Shown piece after piece: positions 26,400-38,680 of a stretch of DNA of 64,000 nt (its first letter is position 1; each line of letters begins with the position of its first letter). Origin of the DNA: Trichobilharzia regenti (Eukaryota; Platyhelminthes; Trematoda; Strigeidida; Schistosomatidae); contig OX235264.1 in NCBI GenBank assembly GCA_944472135.2, positions 82,470,319 through 82,534,318 on the forward strand, given 5' to 3'. The position numbers were made by a program, and so were the translations under genes. Under the pieces are notes generated by a model. That model was not told where the DNA came from. It did not search any database and saw nothing but the letters and a program-made list of their open reading frames with translations.

Positions 26400-26905
26400 C
26401 CAAACTTACTTTTCTCCTAGCGACCAGCTGTAGAATCCAGGATATGCATTTTTTTTATTAGGGACTCATCATCTGCACACAGTTACACTTTAGTGAGTGA
26501 TTCTGCTCCCCTGGAGACTTGAACCCAGTACTCAACTCTCCAAAATTTGGGGTGTTTCCCAGTAGACAACTAAGCCACAGCAGCCACCTTTTATGCTAGT
26601 AGTGTGATTTTAAATTACTTTACACACTTTTCTGATTTGCGGTATATATATCTGACCGCACCGATCATCTTTAGCTTAGTATATGGACTACTTGAGTTGA
26701 CTCTCAAGGCTCAGTAGTCCAGTAAATAACTCTCTGGAGTTTGGGGCGATGCGTAATAGGTTCAAGTTCCAGTGGTGGCACCGTCATTCTCAATGAGGCA
26801 AGTACATATGGCTAGGGAGTCCAAAATAGGATGAAACAGGCCTGCTAGATTCCACTGTTAGCTATCACCACACAAGTAATTTAAATTTAAGCATATCTGA
26901 ACAAG
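26400..26905. mobile_element. Pair of degraded Sm-alpha-like SINEs, opposite strands
   Basis: A minus-strand unit (about 26400-26600) has box B CTGGGTTCAAGTCTC and hammerhead remnants ATGATGAGTCCC and TATCCTGGATTC. A plus-strand unit (about 26690-26905) has GGTTCAAGTTCC, GGAGTCCAAAATAGGAT-GAAAC and CTGCTAGATTCCAC. Both ribozyme cores are broken. The sequence between them is weakly inverted with respect to the second tail, the layout seen at 15.7-16.1 kb. Confidence 0.5.
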
Positions 26906-27367
26906 TGACGCGGCGTTCACTAAGAACACAAACATCGACTAAACTGTTTGTACACTTCAACAGGCTCAATGAATTTAAGGGTTGTTCTAAAATCACAGTT
27001 TTTTTTTAACTAGTGTCTTACTGACATAAGTTATGATTAAAAGTAATAAATGAATCTGTTACTCCATACATTATGGACCAAAATGTTTACAAAACCTGAA
27101 TCACTCTTCTACTCCTCCTCATTGTACACTGGTATCATTATACAAAATTTACATTTGGCATTAAAACCAGTTAAAGGGAATACGTTCAGCGAAGAGACTC
27201 TTTTCGGTGAATTCATACACATAACTGTACAATCGCATTTATATGTAATTATTTGTGCGTGCGCATATACATGAGGTTTGTCAAGTTTAGATAATTGATC
27301 AGGTAATACAAGAATTATCTAATATAGAAACAAGGTCAATTAGACAGCAACCAAAGTAAGATTCAGT

Positions 27368-27570
27368 GATATTAGATGGTTGGAAGCAATCGGCCACAGG
27401 AAGCCTTCGACCTAGGTTTCGTGCTTGTTGGCACTCGTCAGTAAGGCGTATCTGCAACCTTGAAGGAACTCATGTCCCTTCTGAGATTCGAACCCACGTC
27501 AACCTGACTGTTAGAATTCAGTCTGCACCAATTAGAGGGCTAGACACATCACACTAGTTACTAGTGTCAA
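27368..27570 (-). mobile_element. 203-bp hammerhead SINE with perfect target duplication
   Basis: Bounded by AAGATTCAGT at 27358-27367 and 27571-27580; the uninterrupted PLE sequence at 45.08 kb confirms the empty site. On the minus strand it has a box A-like TAGCCCTCTAATTGG, box B GGGTTCGAATCTC and an intact hammerhead ribozyme. It is a compact Pol III-type unit related to Sm-alpha elements. It ends without a long A tail. Confidence 0.75.
27399..27447 (-). ncRNA. Hammerhead ribozyme, type I, intact core
   Basis: Minus strand: stem I GCCTT, core CTGACGA, stem II GTGC/GCAC around CAACAA, GAAA, three-pair stem III ACC/GGT with a two-base loop, cleavage after GTC, stem I partner AAGGC. The only flaw is an A-G mismatch at the first stem I pair. 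Very short stem III is typical of the ribozymes described in schistosome satellites and Penelope-like elements. Activity is inferred from the intact core. Confidence 0.85.
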
Positions 27571-27937
27571 AAGATTCAGTTAGTAAGTTAGATGACGTAA
27601 TATAATTGACTAAAATGTTTCAACTTAGGTCAGAGTAGCGACAAAGGTAATTACAGGTAGAGACTAAGTAGAGGTGAGGTAGAGAATAATGCCATTTAAA
27701 TTAAAACTGAAATTGAGCAAATTAGTCGGATGACGTAACATAAATGACTAGAATTTGAGCGTTGGTCAAGTCAGTAACAGTGTCAGCAGTGAGGTGTAGA
27801 AATTAAATCGAGTGGGGTATAGAACATTAAAGTTGAAAATATAAAATATTACAATTGAGAAGATAAAATAATACTAATGAAGAGGCAGACAGAAAAAAAA
27901 GATTAGGTAGAATTTACTTGTCGGGTAATAAGATTGA

Positions 27938-28276
27938 TTACGTCCATTGCAAGTGTAGTGATTGAACGGACTTCTTCTGTATGCAGAGTTCAGGACTTAG
28001 CAAGTGAATCACCATTGCTTCTGCCTCAGTTTGAAGAAGTCCGATTTGTACACCTTTAGGAAGATTACTTCTTATTCTGTAGACGACTTTGAAGTTTGTT
28101 TGGGATGTAGCTTGGTGTCTGGAATCTATCAGATGTCCTAAGATGGAGCTGGGGGGCATCGTTTTTCTCGTTTGTAAAACCATGTTGGTAAGTATTCGGT
28201 GATACGTTTGGAGAGCGAACGCTGGGTACGGCCGACATACCTGGCTACACACGAGCAGGTGAACTGATAAATACAC
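27938..28276 (-). pseudogene. PLE GIY-YIG endonuclease, frameshifted
   Basis: The C-terminal half reads ILGHLIDSRHQATSQTNFK, VVYRIRSNLPKG and ELCIQKKSVQSLHLQW. The preceding DNA in another frame encodes RYVGRTQRSLSKRITEYLP, the YIG motif and helix, so a frameshift lies in the C-rich tract between them (around 28150). The 44.4 kb copy has a similar break. The protein would have been the target-nicking domain of the PLE. Confidence 0.7.
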
Positions 28277-28444
28277 ATTGATGAGGCCAGCATTGGTAGC
28301 TTATCATAGGTTTTGTGGAGAAGGTTAGTTGTAGTTCAGCTGCTAAGGTCTTCTTAAGTGAGCGCGACAGATGATTTTTTAGTGTTTCCTCAGATATATC
28401 TCCATTGAATTGAAGGCCCATGTAGAGTAGTTTTTTTGGGGGGA

Positions 28445-29335
28445 CTCAATTAACTCAAGGAAACGAAACACCACAATCACTTGCATCAACTTCAGACATC
28501 CCGTACAGTGTTAGCATTTATATTTTTCTGAAAATTTCCCATAAAAGTATGTATATAAAAACATGAAAAGTACTTATATTGTTTAATCTACCATCTTGCT
28601 AGTAAACTGAATCAATCAACTAAAGGATACTAACAATAAGACGGAATTATTTTAACAGTTACAAGTGATTCTGATATTATCAGATTAGTTCATCTACGAT
28701 TGCTTGAATCTAAAAGTCCAATATTTTTTCTTTATTTTTTCTATTCAACTGTGTTCAAATGTGGTAGTATAAAACAAAATAATCTATATAAACTCTTCTT
28801 TTCACTGTCTGTGTTAGAATAATTTTTAATCCCGAAAAAGAAAAACACTTATCACGATAATTTTTGCTAACACTTGCTGTCTATGCTAGTTATATCGAAG
28901 TATGCCTTTTATTTGTACCAAAACATTGTATGCGTAAACGTGTATCTCTGTACGCTGGGGTATGTCAGTGTGTGTACTAGTGTTCCCTTATGAAAACAAG
29001 ATAAATTTCTTCTACAAGTTATCTGTTATATTTGCACTAAAGAAGAAAATTAGAAAATAAGCTGTTGTCGGAAATCATTTTAGTCAACAATATTTAAAGT
29101 AAGTGCTTCAATAAATAAGATTTTAAGATTTATAGACATTTAAAATGCCACATACATATACATGTTGTACATAACATATTACTTGAAAGTGGTATTAGTC
29201 ATTATAAGCCTCTCTGTTTGTTCGAGAATATCCTGAGAAAAGAAAAAGTGCATGCATTCTGTGGAATGATTAGTATTCGATTGGAAATTATGTCAAAATA
29301 TGATTCATTTCAAAGTGAATTACGTCAGTAACCAA
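28445..29335. other. No gene recognised
   Basis: AT-rich spacer between two PLEs on opposite strands. Nothing seen. Confidence 0.4.
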
Positions 29336-29339
29336 CATC

Positions 29340-30775
29340 TTCAGATAAAAAATTGTTAAAATTATTAGTTACAACCAAATGTGTGAACAAACACATGAAC
29401 TTAGAAAGTAAAAAAAGTCTAAGGTACCGAATGTTCCTAAAAAAAATTGTCTTCCTAAGATTACAATTCATGGATGATGTCAATAACGAGATCTTATGAC
29501 AACGCCTGTGAATCGCTTTCAACAGGACTTTCAACTCAGCATAGTGTGAATGACTAAACGAACACATGGAACTCTATGTTAATGTTTGTATAGAAAACCT
29601 ACTTCCATTGGACAGAATACTCACTTCCCGATCTTCGTATCTCTACAATACAAACGTTAGATGTCTGGTTCACCGAGCTAGAGTTGTTTGTTCAAATGAG
29701 ACACTGAAGGAAGAACTTGCTAATATTCGTGATCTACTAGGTAGAAATGAATATCCGACTAAATTCGTGAAAAAACACATGAACTCACAAAATACAAAGT
29801 CGAAGTTGCCAACTGTTCCCAAAAAGTCAGTCTTCCTAAGGTTAAAACTGACGGGTGATATCAGTAGTGAGATCTTATGACAGCGTCTGAGTAGGGCCTT
29901 CAAAAGAACTTCCAATGTAGCTAAGCTATGCTGTATATTCACTAACCGAACAATACTTAGTTCAAGAAATAAAGACAGACTGCCCTGTTTTGCCCTTTCG
30001 ATGTGTACTTACCAGTTTAACTGCCCGTCTGAAGCTGGTTACCTTGGGGGTAAGATCAGGCAAGTTCATCTTCGAATTTCTGAACACCTCCTATCTTGGT
30101 TTGACAAAAGTCCGGATAAAGCTATACGCAGCTCATTACTAGCTCATCGCATCGATAGTGGACATCAAGTCGACTCTAACAAAGCTTTTAAAGTTATTTA
30201 TCATATATCACCCAACCTCTCGCATGGTCTACGAGTACGTCTTTTACGTACAGCAGAGGCAATTGGAATTCATCTGAACAAGCCAAAACTGTGTGTTCAA
30301 AAGAGATCTGTACATCCCCTTTCGTTGCCATGGCCAACTATATAATATTTATTCAGTTTTTGAAAACGATTTTTCCCCTCCCCATGTAACTATCATTTGA
30401 CTCGATTAATTTGTTTGTTTTTTTACTTCTGAGTCATCCTATTCTTCTTAGTCATCATTTCTATTTTACTAATTTCTTGATTATGTATTAACTTGTTGCT
30501 AACACCTTAGAATCAACTTATCTTGAATTCCGTAATTAATTTTCACCCCTTTCTTAAAACTTACATATCTTCTCACTAACATCTATAATTTAACTGTTTT
30601 GATGACTTTTAACCTCATAATTTCACCTCTTCCCCTACACCTAAAACTGATTAACTTAAAATAACCACTTGTTTGGTAAACATCTTGATGTAAAAAACTC
30701 TTTATTAATGTACAGCCAGCCGATGATGAGGAACTAATTGAAAAGGAATATATTTCTTCGTTCAATCCGTTGTTT
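29340..30775 (+). mobile_element. Penelope-like element (family shared with 59.2-61.2 kb)
   Basis: Plus-strand copy with the linker, GIY-YIG region and a 3' UTR ending in GAAAAGGAATATATTTCTTC. A diverged partial duplicate of the linker region sits directly upstream (29340-29560), in the same orientation. The reverse transcriptase is missing. The same terminus occurs in the minus-strand copy near 59.2 kb. Confidence 0.7.
29566..30345 (+). pseudogene. PLE linker and GIY-YIG endonuclease, interrupted
   Basis: First part (29566-29880) encodes LLGRNEYPTKFVKKHMNSQN and PKKSVFLRLKLTGDISSEIL, the conserved linker of PLE proteins, then stops at TGA where a glutamine or arginine is expected. After a continuing homologous stretch, 30001-30345 encodes the nuclease domain: GYLGGKIRQVHLRISEHL, LAHRIDSGHQVDS, LCVQKRSVHPLSLPWP. 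The YIG tyrosine-isoleucine pair reads YLG. Inactive as read. Confidence 0.75.
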
Positions 30776-30779
30776 TTCT

Positions 30780-32970
30780 AAAATCATTAGTGTTTTCATT
30801 TAGTTTCATGTTTTATCCAATGGTGCACATGACTATCTATGATAATGTTGGAACTGTAAATTGTCAACTATTAGGTTTAGACCAACGTTTTACAGATATT
30901 GTGTTCATAACACGCATGAGAGTCTTGTTTGGAATTTGAACAGTTTCCAGATAAAATGACATTGTTTTCCCATGTTAGCTTTTTCAACGTTAACTAACTG
31001 ATGTCTTTATTGAACAATTTACCACAGATAAAATAACATTTCAACGAAATGCGTCGAAGATATAGAACTACAGTAATTACCTACTGAAGTGCATTCACTA
31101 CGTACCTTGTGACACCATCGAATTTGACTGAATTTCTGTGAATGCTTATCATGATGGTCAATAAATAGATTGAATGCCTTAGGCAGCGCACATAATAATA
31201 TACAAATTTATAATCAGTGTGAAGTTTTGCTATTTCTTTTCAGTTTACCATCAGTCAACTTTTTACAAAAGATGAAGTCCATAGAAGTTTCGACTGAAAG
31301 TGGTCATCACTTCTCTTTAAACATGAAAAGTCTTAGTAAACAACGAAACTAATGAAATCTTCATGAAGTGAATATATTTCAAGATAGAGAAAAGTTTTTA
31401 CAAAAAATTAATCATTTTAGTAGGAAATATCAATCTCTAGTTATTCGTTTCTTCTTATTGTAGCAACATCTCAACACGGTTCAACTGAAACATAAACGCT
31501 TGCAATTAGCATACATGTAAAGATTACTGCATTCGGAGAAGACCAACATGCCGTCTAATCAATTAACAGTTTCCCGACTCTCGACAGAATATTACGAAAT
31601 TTTATGTATTCGCTTCAAACGCTTTGCAGATGATGTTTCAAGGAAAGTTTTTTACAACAACATGCCATACATAGGCTGTCAGAAGCTTCCCATAAGTTTT
31701 TGAAATAAAATCAATATTCAGACAAGTAGTTTAAATCTTATTGGTTAAATAAAAATGATTTCTTCTTTTACACATTATATCCTGTAAAATGGACAATTAT
31801 TTGATATTTCTTATTCACTTCTTATTTAATCCATTATAATTTCAGACGTCTGTATAAATACCTACTTGCATCATTAGTTTTCCTTGGAACTTTAATGTGA
31901 ATACTTATTCTTAGCATTCTATGGAATTTCGGCATAAAAATTAAAAACCTGTTGGCAATTTCAATGTTAAATTTATCAATTTATATCACTTGTCGTCTAG
32001 GGAAATACCTTTTATAATTTTCTTACTATGGCACTAATGAACAAGGACAATATCCAATTATTTTCATATGTGTACATGTTATATTGTTCATTAAAGATGC
32101 GAAATGTCTAATGGCGTTTTGTCTTTCATGCAAATAGGGTCTAACCCTAACATGTGAAATAGGGAAACAATTAATAATTACATTTTACGCACATGTCTCA
32201 GTATGATTTTGTTGCTTAGTCAACAGACTTCGTTGATAAAAGTTAACAGTAATTAATAGCGTCATTTTAACAATTCTTTTCTAATGTTATGGGGTTAAAC
32301 AGTTGTTCTTCTGCAGTAGTAGTAGCAATAGCAATATGGCGGATATAACCGATAATATTTTCCAAGTAGTATATTTATTGTTCATGCTATTTTCTGCAAG
32401 TACAATGAATAGCGGAGGCTTGAAATGAGTGACGAATATATCATTGTGAAACTACATAGAAAACATGAAAGAAAGGCCAAAGAAGCAGGTTTAGCTTCCT
32501 ATCATACAAAATTCGCTACCTTGATTCAGAAAGGCGGAAATCAAATATCTGAAAAAATTCAATTCTTTCACATTTCATGGATCTAAGATACAGCATTCAA
32601 ACTACCATAGCCTTCAGGACTATACAGGACATCCAGAAGTCAATACCAAGCACAATTTGCCAATATCTCCAACTTGTAGTTGAGGCTGTCGCAATAAGAT
32701 CAACTAAGCGAGAACTTTGTATCTTAAAAGAACACTTTCAGGAGCTGCTCTTATAGTTTCAAAATTTGGATTGCGATTTCTTCTCCTTTCTAAGAGCGCC
32801 TTTTGTTCTTATTTTAGTCTTAATAGTTTTAACCATAGTGTTTTATAATAGGTAACCTTGATTATAGAATTCTTTCGCTGCTATCGAATTTTCGATTTAT
32901 ACTACTCTGACTTTTCACTGGTGATGTTTTCTCCTTTCTCCATATACGACTCCATCTGTTTTTTTTTCTT
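30780..32970. other. No gene recognised
   Basis: AT-rich sequence. Several short open stretches have no recognisable motifs and no splice context. Confidence 0.4.
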
Positions 32971-32974
32971 TCCT

Positions 32975-33200
32975 TCATGTTCCCCAATGGAATACAGGGC
33001 TTCCAGCTAGTGGCTTGAAGTTTCTGTAGCAGCGTTTATTTTACAGGATGAGGTTGCTAACCTCATGCCCAACCTTTCCTCTCTACCAGGATTATTTCTG
33101 GTTTAGCGGAGTAAAGGAGTGCATCGGTCGGGAATCGAACCCCGGACCATGTGCATGATCGGCGAGCGCCCTAACCGCTATTCCACCGAAGCTCACTCCA
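32975..33200 (-). mobile_element. SINE-B1
   Basis: Minus strand: head with GCGGTTAGGGCGCTCGCCGA, box B GGGTTCGATTCC, the TTTACTCCGCTAAACCAG segment, the body GGGCATGAGGTTAGCAACC and the RTE-type tail around TATTCCATTGGGGAAC. The head is slightly decayed. Confidence 0.75.
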
Positions 33201-33806
33201 TCTGTTTAATTTCACATATGGATTACTTCATGGTGAACTATTCAACGCAGTCTTAATATCTCCTCTTTAATGCATACTTTTTTTGTACTAACCACTCACC
33301 CAGCATCTTTTACAACTTTAAACTGACTTGTCAATTTGGATTTGCTCCACTTTTTAAAAATTTATTATAACTAGTTATCATCACCATCATCTTCTGTCAA
33401 ACAAATAAATTTTTTCATCACCCTATGAGCAATCTGTCACGCTACTTAAAAATGTACCCACCGCATAACTATCTATTATTGTAAGAAGCTGAAGAGAATT
33501 CATTTAAAAGAATACGACGTATGTATTTAGTATTCGATGTGAACTTTAGAAAATCAATGCATTTGAATAAAGTTTTCTAAGTATTTCTAAGAATTCATCA
33601 CCAAAAGTTAGCGCCACCCAAAATCAGAATTGCATTGTCAGACCTAATAACATTTGACACTTAGAAGTTTTGCAATAGAATAATTTCAATTTCTGTAATG
33701 GTGCTGTGAAAAATTCAATAAAGAACAAACAGAAAGTTATGCTGAGTCAGAAAGTTAAAATACAAAAATATCTAGTTCAGGAGCCCTTATAATATGATAA
33801 TAATTT

Positions 33807-34176
33807 TACGAGTTGATCACGGATTGATATCAGTTAGAGAACCATTGAAAACCAGGGAGTACTGGACAGCTGCTGTTTCATCCTAGTTTGGGAATCATCG
33901 GCAGTACGCACCCACTGGGTTTCGAACCCAGGACCTTCCGGTTACAAGGCAAGCTCGTATACCATCGGGTCCCAGTGGCTGAATGGTATACGAGCTTGCC
34001 TTGTAACCGGAAGGTCCTGGGTTCGAAACCCAGTGGGTGCGTACTGCCGATGATTCCCAAACTAGGATGAAACAGCAGCTGTCCAGTACTCCCTGGTTTT
34101 CAATGGTTCTCTAACTGATATCAATCCGTGATCAACTCGTAAAACATAACTAATCCTTACAAACCAAAACTATAAA
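33807..34176. mobile_element. Palindromic SINE-A dimer with 13-bp target duplication
   Basis: Two SINE-A units face each other head to head. The arms 33804-33965 and 33983-34144 are exact reverse complements over 162 bp by eye, around a 17-bp spacer (33966-33982). Each arm holds the tRNA-like head (box B GGGTTCGAAACCC), the hammerhead-like block (CCGATGA ... GGATGAAAC) and the tail. ATGATAATAATTT occurs at 33794-33806 and 34177-34189, so the dimer appears to have inserted as one unit. Perfect arms imply recent origin or gene conversion. Confidence 0.8.
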
Positions 34177-34539
34177 ATGATAATAATTTATAATATTTTA
34201 AGACTGATTTCAGCACACTAAAGAATAAATGAGAAAGTCTGAGATTTTGTAACGTTACAGCTTTATCGAAATGAGATATTTCTGAGACTTTTCAGAAATT
34301 TCTTTACTGTGGCATACAGTATACAAGAAATTTCTGGAAACTTCACGGTTTTACATATGAATCTTTAGGCACGAAACTATTTAAAATATCTCTGAAAATG
34401 ATAACAACAGTTCTTTTATTCAAATGCTTTCTTACTATGAAATTATTATATATGTAAATCAAAGTAATAGCTGCATAAACTGAATGATTATATAATTTTG
34501 CCTGATACTAGTGACTGAAACAGTTAGCCACCTTGGTAA

Positions 34540-35460
34540 ATTGAAATAAGGCATTTAGAAGATGGATGGTGACAGTAGTCGGTGGTTTGAAAACTTCATT
34601 ACTCAATTTATAATGATATTTATCCTACTATTCGAGTGACTTCAGAATTCGAATTGAATAACAAATTGGGTTTCTTGGATATTTCATCGACTAGAAAGGA
34701 CTATGTAACAATTAAGCCATCCATATTTCGCAAGCAGACATAGAGCGGACAATATCTTTCCTGTCAGCAGTTTTATTCCTATTCAGTATAAACGTTCCCT
34801 GGTGAAATATCTGCTTTCAAACGCCCGTAAGATTTGTGTGAGCAACAGACAATACATTCAGTTTTATTGACTAGTGGTTATCCTGAAAACTTCATCACTT
34901 GTCACCTTAAGGCAACACTACCCCTTAAAAAAAATAAGCTAAAAAGATACCTAAAAAGACAGATACATATCTTTACTAAGCTACCATGCAAAGGTAATCA
35001 AATCATGCAATCGACTGTTCAAAGGTCTGGGTTAACTATCAGGCGCATATTCTCTGACAAATCTCTTTCTCTTATATCTCCAAAATCTTCGATTCATGTA
35101 CCTATAATTTAAAGACAAAATTCTGTCGACTATAATTCATGCTTTATCCATGAGTTCATCTACGATTGCGGTGACACGTAAATATTCCAATGTCATTGAA
35201 AAGAACATGTTCCAAAGTGATTAATAATTCACGTGCAAAATTCAGTTGTAATTAATCTGAACAAAAACCCACCACCCATCGCAAGGCACTTATTAACGTC
35301 TAGTCACAGAACCAATATCATTGGATACTTCTCAGTTGTTTCACATAACTCTAATTTATGGTTATTCAAGGAGATGAAAGTGATTTGAACTAGTTGTATG
35401 CACGCCAAACTTTGTGTTCAAAAAATACTAGACTTCAACCATTGCCTACCATGAACCACT
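34540..35460 (+). mobile_element. Degraded Penelope-like element
   Basis: Conceptual fragments resemble the PLE segment after the reverse transcriptase: ELNNKLGFLDI, TIKPSIFRKQT, GQYLSC, then SGYPENFITCHLKA of the linker. Several stops and shifts. No GIY-YIG domain is recognisable, though AKLCVQKIL-like codons near 35410 hint at its end. Confidence 0.5.
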
Positions 35461-35735
35461 TGACCTACTTAAATATGACTGGGTATTAGTGTGTACCTTT
35501 GTTTTTATATAACTGAGCAACTGTCGTACACTTCGTTTTATTGTTATGAACCATGCTAGTTGCAAAGTGATGGCATTCATGAATTCAGTCACTTACGTTT
35601 CGTTCTATTTGGGATAATCGGTGAAAAAACCAATTAGGACATAAGAAAGAAGAGAACACCAAGTTCAGCAAAGATGTATTCTCGGCGATTTCATTTTCAA
35701 AAGCTGTACACTCGCATTTAAATACATGATTTTAC

Positions 35736-36311
35736 TTTTTACGAGTTGGTTATGGATCTATATCAGTTAGAAAACCATTGAAAAGAGACAGGGACTACTA
35801 GACAGCTGTTTCATCCTAGTTTGGGAATCATAGGCGGTACGCACCCACTGGGGTTCGAACTCAGGACTATAGGGTTAAAAGGCCATCTGGTATACCATTT
35901 AGCCGCTGGGACCCGATTCCTCAATGGTCAGCCTATGAATTCTAACTTCTACCAATTCGTGATTTAGCGCAACCACCAACCAATGTCGTCGGCGGGACAT
36001 CCACACACTTGACTGAATGGACCTCAATGGTCACGACTTCTCACTAGAACTCTAGGAAACTCCGTCCTGTAGCAAGTCACCTGCGAGCATCAGATTAATT
36101 TTCAAGAGTTGGTTTTTAAGGATTCGATTTGTTTTTACGAGTATTGGTTTCGAACCCTGGCAATGGGGTGGGTATCTACTGTCGATGACTCCCAAACTAG
36201 GATGAAATAGCAGCTGTCTAGTACTCCCTGGTTTTCAATGGTTCTCTAACTGATATCGATCCGTGGCCAACTCGTAAAACATAACTAATCCTTACAAACA
36301 AACTATAGAAA
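35736..36311. mobile_element. SINE-A with leader and inverted tail, 12-bp target duplication
   Basis: Read on the minus strand: inverted tail and hammerhead block, leader, tRNA-like head (GGGTCCCAGCGGCTAAATGG), hammerhead block, tail. Flanks ACATGATTTTAC (35724-35735) and ACATAATTTTAC (36312-36323) differ at one base. The inverted tail at the right side (36150-36311) is nearly full length, so the element has terminal inverted repeats of about 150 bp, each holding a hammerhead-like core. Confidence 0.7.
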
Positions 36312-36939
36312 ACATAATTTTACACAGGTATCATTTTTACTTGATTCCACATAATTACGAATGCGAATAAAAGGTAACAACTATTTTTAACTTCATGTGG
36401 ATTACGAAAGGCTTAGAAAGAAAAATTACACAAGATTAGGATATAATTGTAAGATAGTTATTTTAAACGAATCATAAATGTCAGCTAAAAAAGCATGGAA
36501 ACAGACTTGAAATAACCGTACTTATAATTGAGAAAATGGCATGAATTGAATGAAGACAAAGAGAGAAGATTAACACACAAAGCGAACGAAAAAAATCAGA
36601 GAAAAAACAAAACAAAAAAGGAAGCTAAGGGAACACGCCCAACTAAGCCCATGGTAGTTGTAGAGGTTATGATCATGATTATTAGCAATAAATTGTGCTC
36701 GGTACGTCATCAATAAATATTATTGTATAACACTATGAGACTTAATCAAAATAAATTTTACCCATGATGGAATTATACTCTACCACAGTGCACAAGTTTT
36801 ATTCTTATATTATGACCAGCTTACTTTTTTAGCGCTTGAGCTTTTTCAATTATTTATAAATTACCACTGTTTTCTGAAGACGTTACTCTATACTATACTT
36901 ATATTTAATTTTAAGTAGCATACGTACATTGAGGGAAAT

Positions 36940-38180
36940 TTATTATAGTTAGGTGCCCATCTCCAGGAAGAGGAACCTAATTCATTCGCTCTGCTTTAGG
37001 TTAAGGAAAATTTGTAGTTCTGATTGTGTTGACTCAGAACTTGACTTCTTAAAAGCCACGCTCTCAGAAAACGGTTACCCTAAACGATTTATTGACAACA
37101 ACATGAAAGATAAGCAGTCTAGACTGGTCACCGACTCAGTTCCTAAGAAAGCTTTATTCATGAACATGGAATTCAAAGTTGATCAAGCTTCAGATATGCT
37201 CAAAGACCGTTTCTCTAAAGCAATCAGTAAGACGTTCTTTGCATCAAAATTACAAATGACTTTCACCAGCCGAAAGTTGTTCTCCATCTCTGTAAAAGAT
37301 AAGCTCTTCCGTCTGGCCACCTCCATATGCATTCATCAGTTCACCTGCTCTTGTTGAAACAAGGTACATTGGCCGTAGCCAGACGGACGCTTTCCACACG
37401 GTTACGAGAACATATTCCAGTATGGTTTTACAAGGGAGGAAGGAAGTGTGTGTGAAGCTCCATTCTAGAACACGTGATCGACTTCTGTCACCCTGCCAAT
37501 CCTGACCATGATTTAAAGATCATCTACCGAATCTATGCTAACTTCCCGGCTACGTTTTCTTCGTGACAACCTTCTAAGGACTGCGGTGGCCTTGACCATT
37601 CATGACTTTAAGCCAGACCTTTGTGTACAATAGAAGTATGAACAGTACCTACTTCTACCTTGGCCGTACAGGGATAGACATTTACTTATTTTGTTTATTT
37701 AGTTGTTCTATGTACCTTTCATTGTTACTACAATTTTTACTATTATTATTATTATTACTAATATTCTCACTCTGAATTGTTTCCACTTGTCCCATTTGTC
37801 ATTCTAAACCCAAAATTAATAATTTTTTATTTTTACAATATTGAATTCTATCTTATCGAATTTCACACCATATTATGCAACATTTTAAATTCTCCTACTA
37901 ATCCAATAATTAGGTACCTCTTTCCTACATCTATACACCTTAAGTATTATTCTCTATATGACATTGGTTGTTTTTCTACTTGACATTTAACTATGATCAT
38001 AATCACAAGTATTTTAACTGCAATTCATACTATTATTATTTTGGAATAAAGTAAATTATTATTACTATTCATGTATTCACATCTTTGATATAATTCCCCC
38101 ACCGGATATAATTTCTTAAAAAATATACATATACGAAGGTACAGCTTCATAATAAATTCGTTGAAAAGAGTCTCTTGTGT
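36940..38180 (+). mobile_element. Penelope-like element, another family
   Basis: Plus-strand copy with linker, GIY-YIG remains (to about 37672) and a 3' UTR ending near GAAAAGAGTCTCTTG at 38164-38178, the same type of terminal hairpin as other PLE families here. 5'-truncated. Confidence 0.65.
36953..37672 (+). pseudogene. PLE linker and GIY-YIG endonuclease, frameshifted
   Basis: 36953-37357 is open and encodes SELDFLKATLSENGYPKRFI, VPKKALFMNMEFKVDQASD and LFRLATSICIHQFTCSC, the linker and cysteine motif leading into the nuclease. The next bases encode RYIGRSQTDAF after a stop, then HTVTRT and further pieces in shifting frames to the end motif YFYLGRT-like at about 37670. At least two frame breaks. 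The product would be inactive. Confidence 0.65.
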
Positions 38181-38389
38181 TCTTGTCTCTTGTGTTCTTA
38201 AATTTACTATAGACTTATTATTTCATTAGGATAAATTATGCGGATATGTGAATACTTAGTTTTTAGTACTTTCCTGTCTAACTATATAAATTCGTATGAG
38301 TCTAGCATTCCATGAATCCATGTGTAAGGCCATGATTTTTCACACAGTGACATTTAGTAAGCGATGAGTTGATAGTTAGTAGTTTAGCA

Positions 38390-38680
38390 GATTATTTTAT
38401 TATTATTTATTGTTTTCTGCTGTCCTCCCCAGCTAGGCCCATGATTGCCCATAATCTCTCTCATCTCATTCTCTGACGATCTCCTCCACATCACTCTAGG
38501 ACGGCCCACCCGTCGACAGATGGCCTGAATTCCGCGCCATGTCATTCGACGGTCTCCTCAGTGCATGCCCAATCCATCTCCTTTTTATTCTACATATTTT
38601 TTGAACGATGAGTTCTTGGTTGGGCTGTTTAGTAATAATAAATAGTTCTGTTCTATACAAAAACCTTGCACAATTCACCG
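38390..38680 (-). mobile_element. RTE-like LINE 3' fragment, diverged family
   Basis: Minus strand encodes KICRIKRRWIGHALRRPSND, the C-terminal RRWIGH motif of RTE proteins, and ends in a TAATAAT-type tail. The DNA differs strongly from the 47.5-50.7 kb RTE, so it is a separate lineage. Confidence 0.6.

Larger units (their letters stand above)
27170..28440 (-). mobile_element. Penelope-like element, 5'-truncated, hosting a SINE
   Basis: Minus-strand copy of the family also at 4.11 kb and 44.4 kb. It retains part of the linker, the GIY-YIG domain and the 3' UTR with terminal hairpin (AAAAGAGTCTCTTCG, complement near 27190-27206). A hammerhead SINE is inserted at 27368-27570. The reverse transcriptase is absent. 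Confidence 0.75.

Noticed and set aside
36528..36716. Lysine-rich 62-codon open frame
   Set aside because: Low complexity, no homology recognised, no splice or promoter context.
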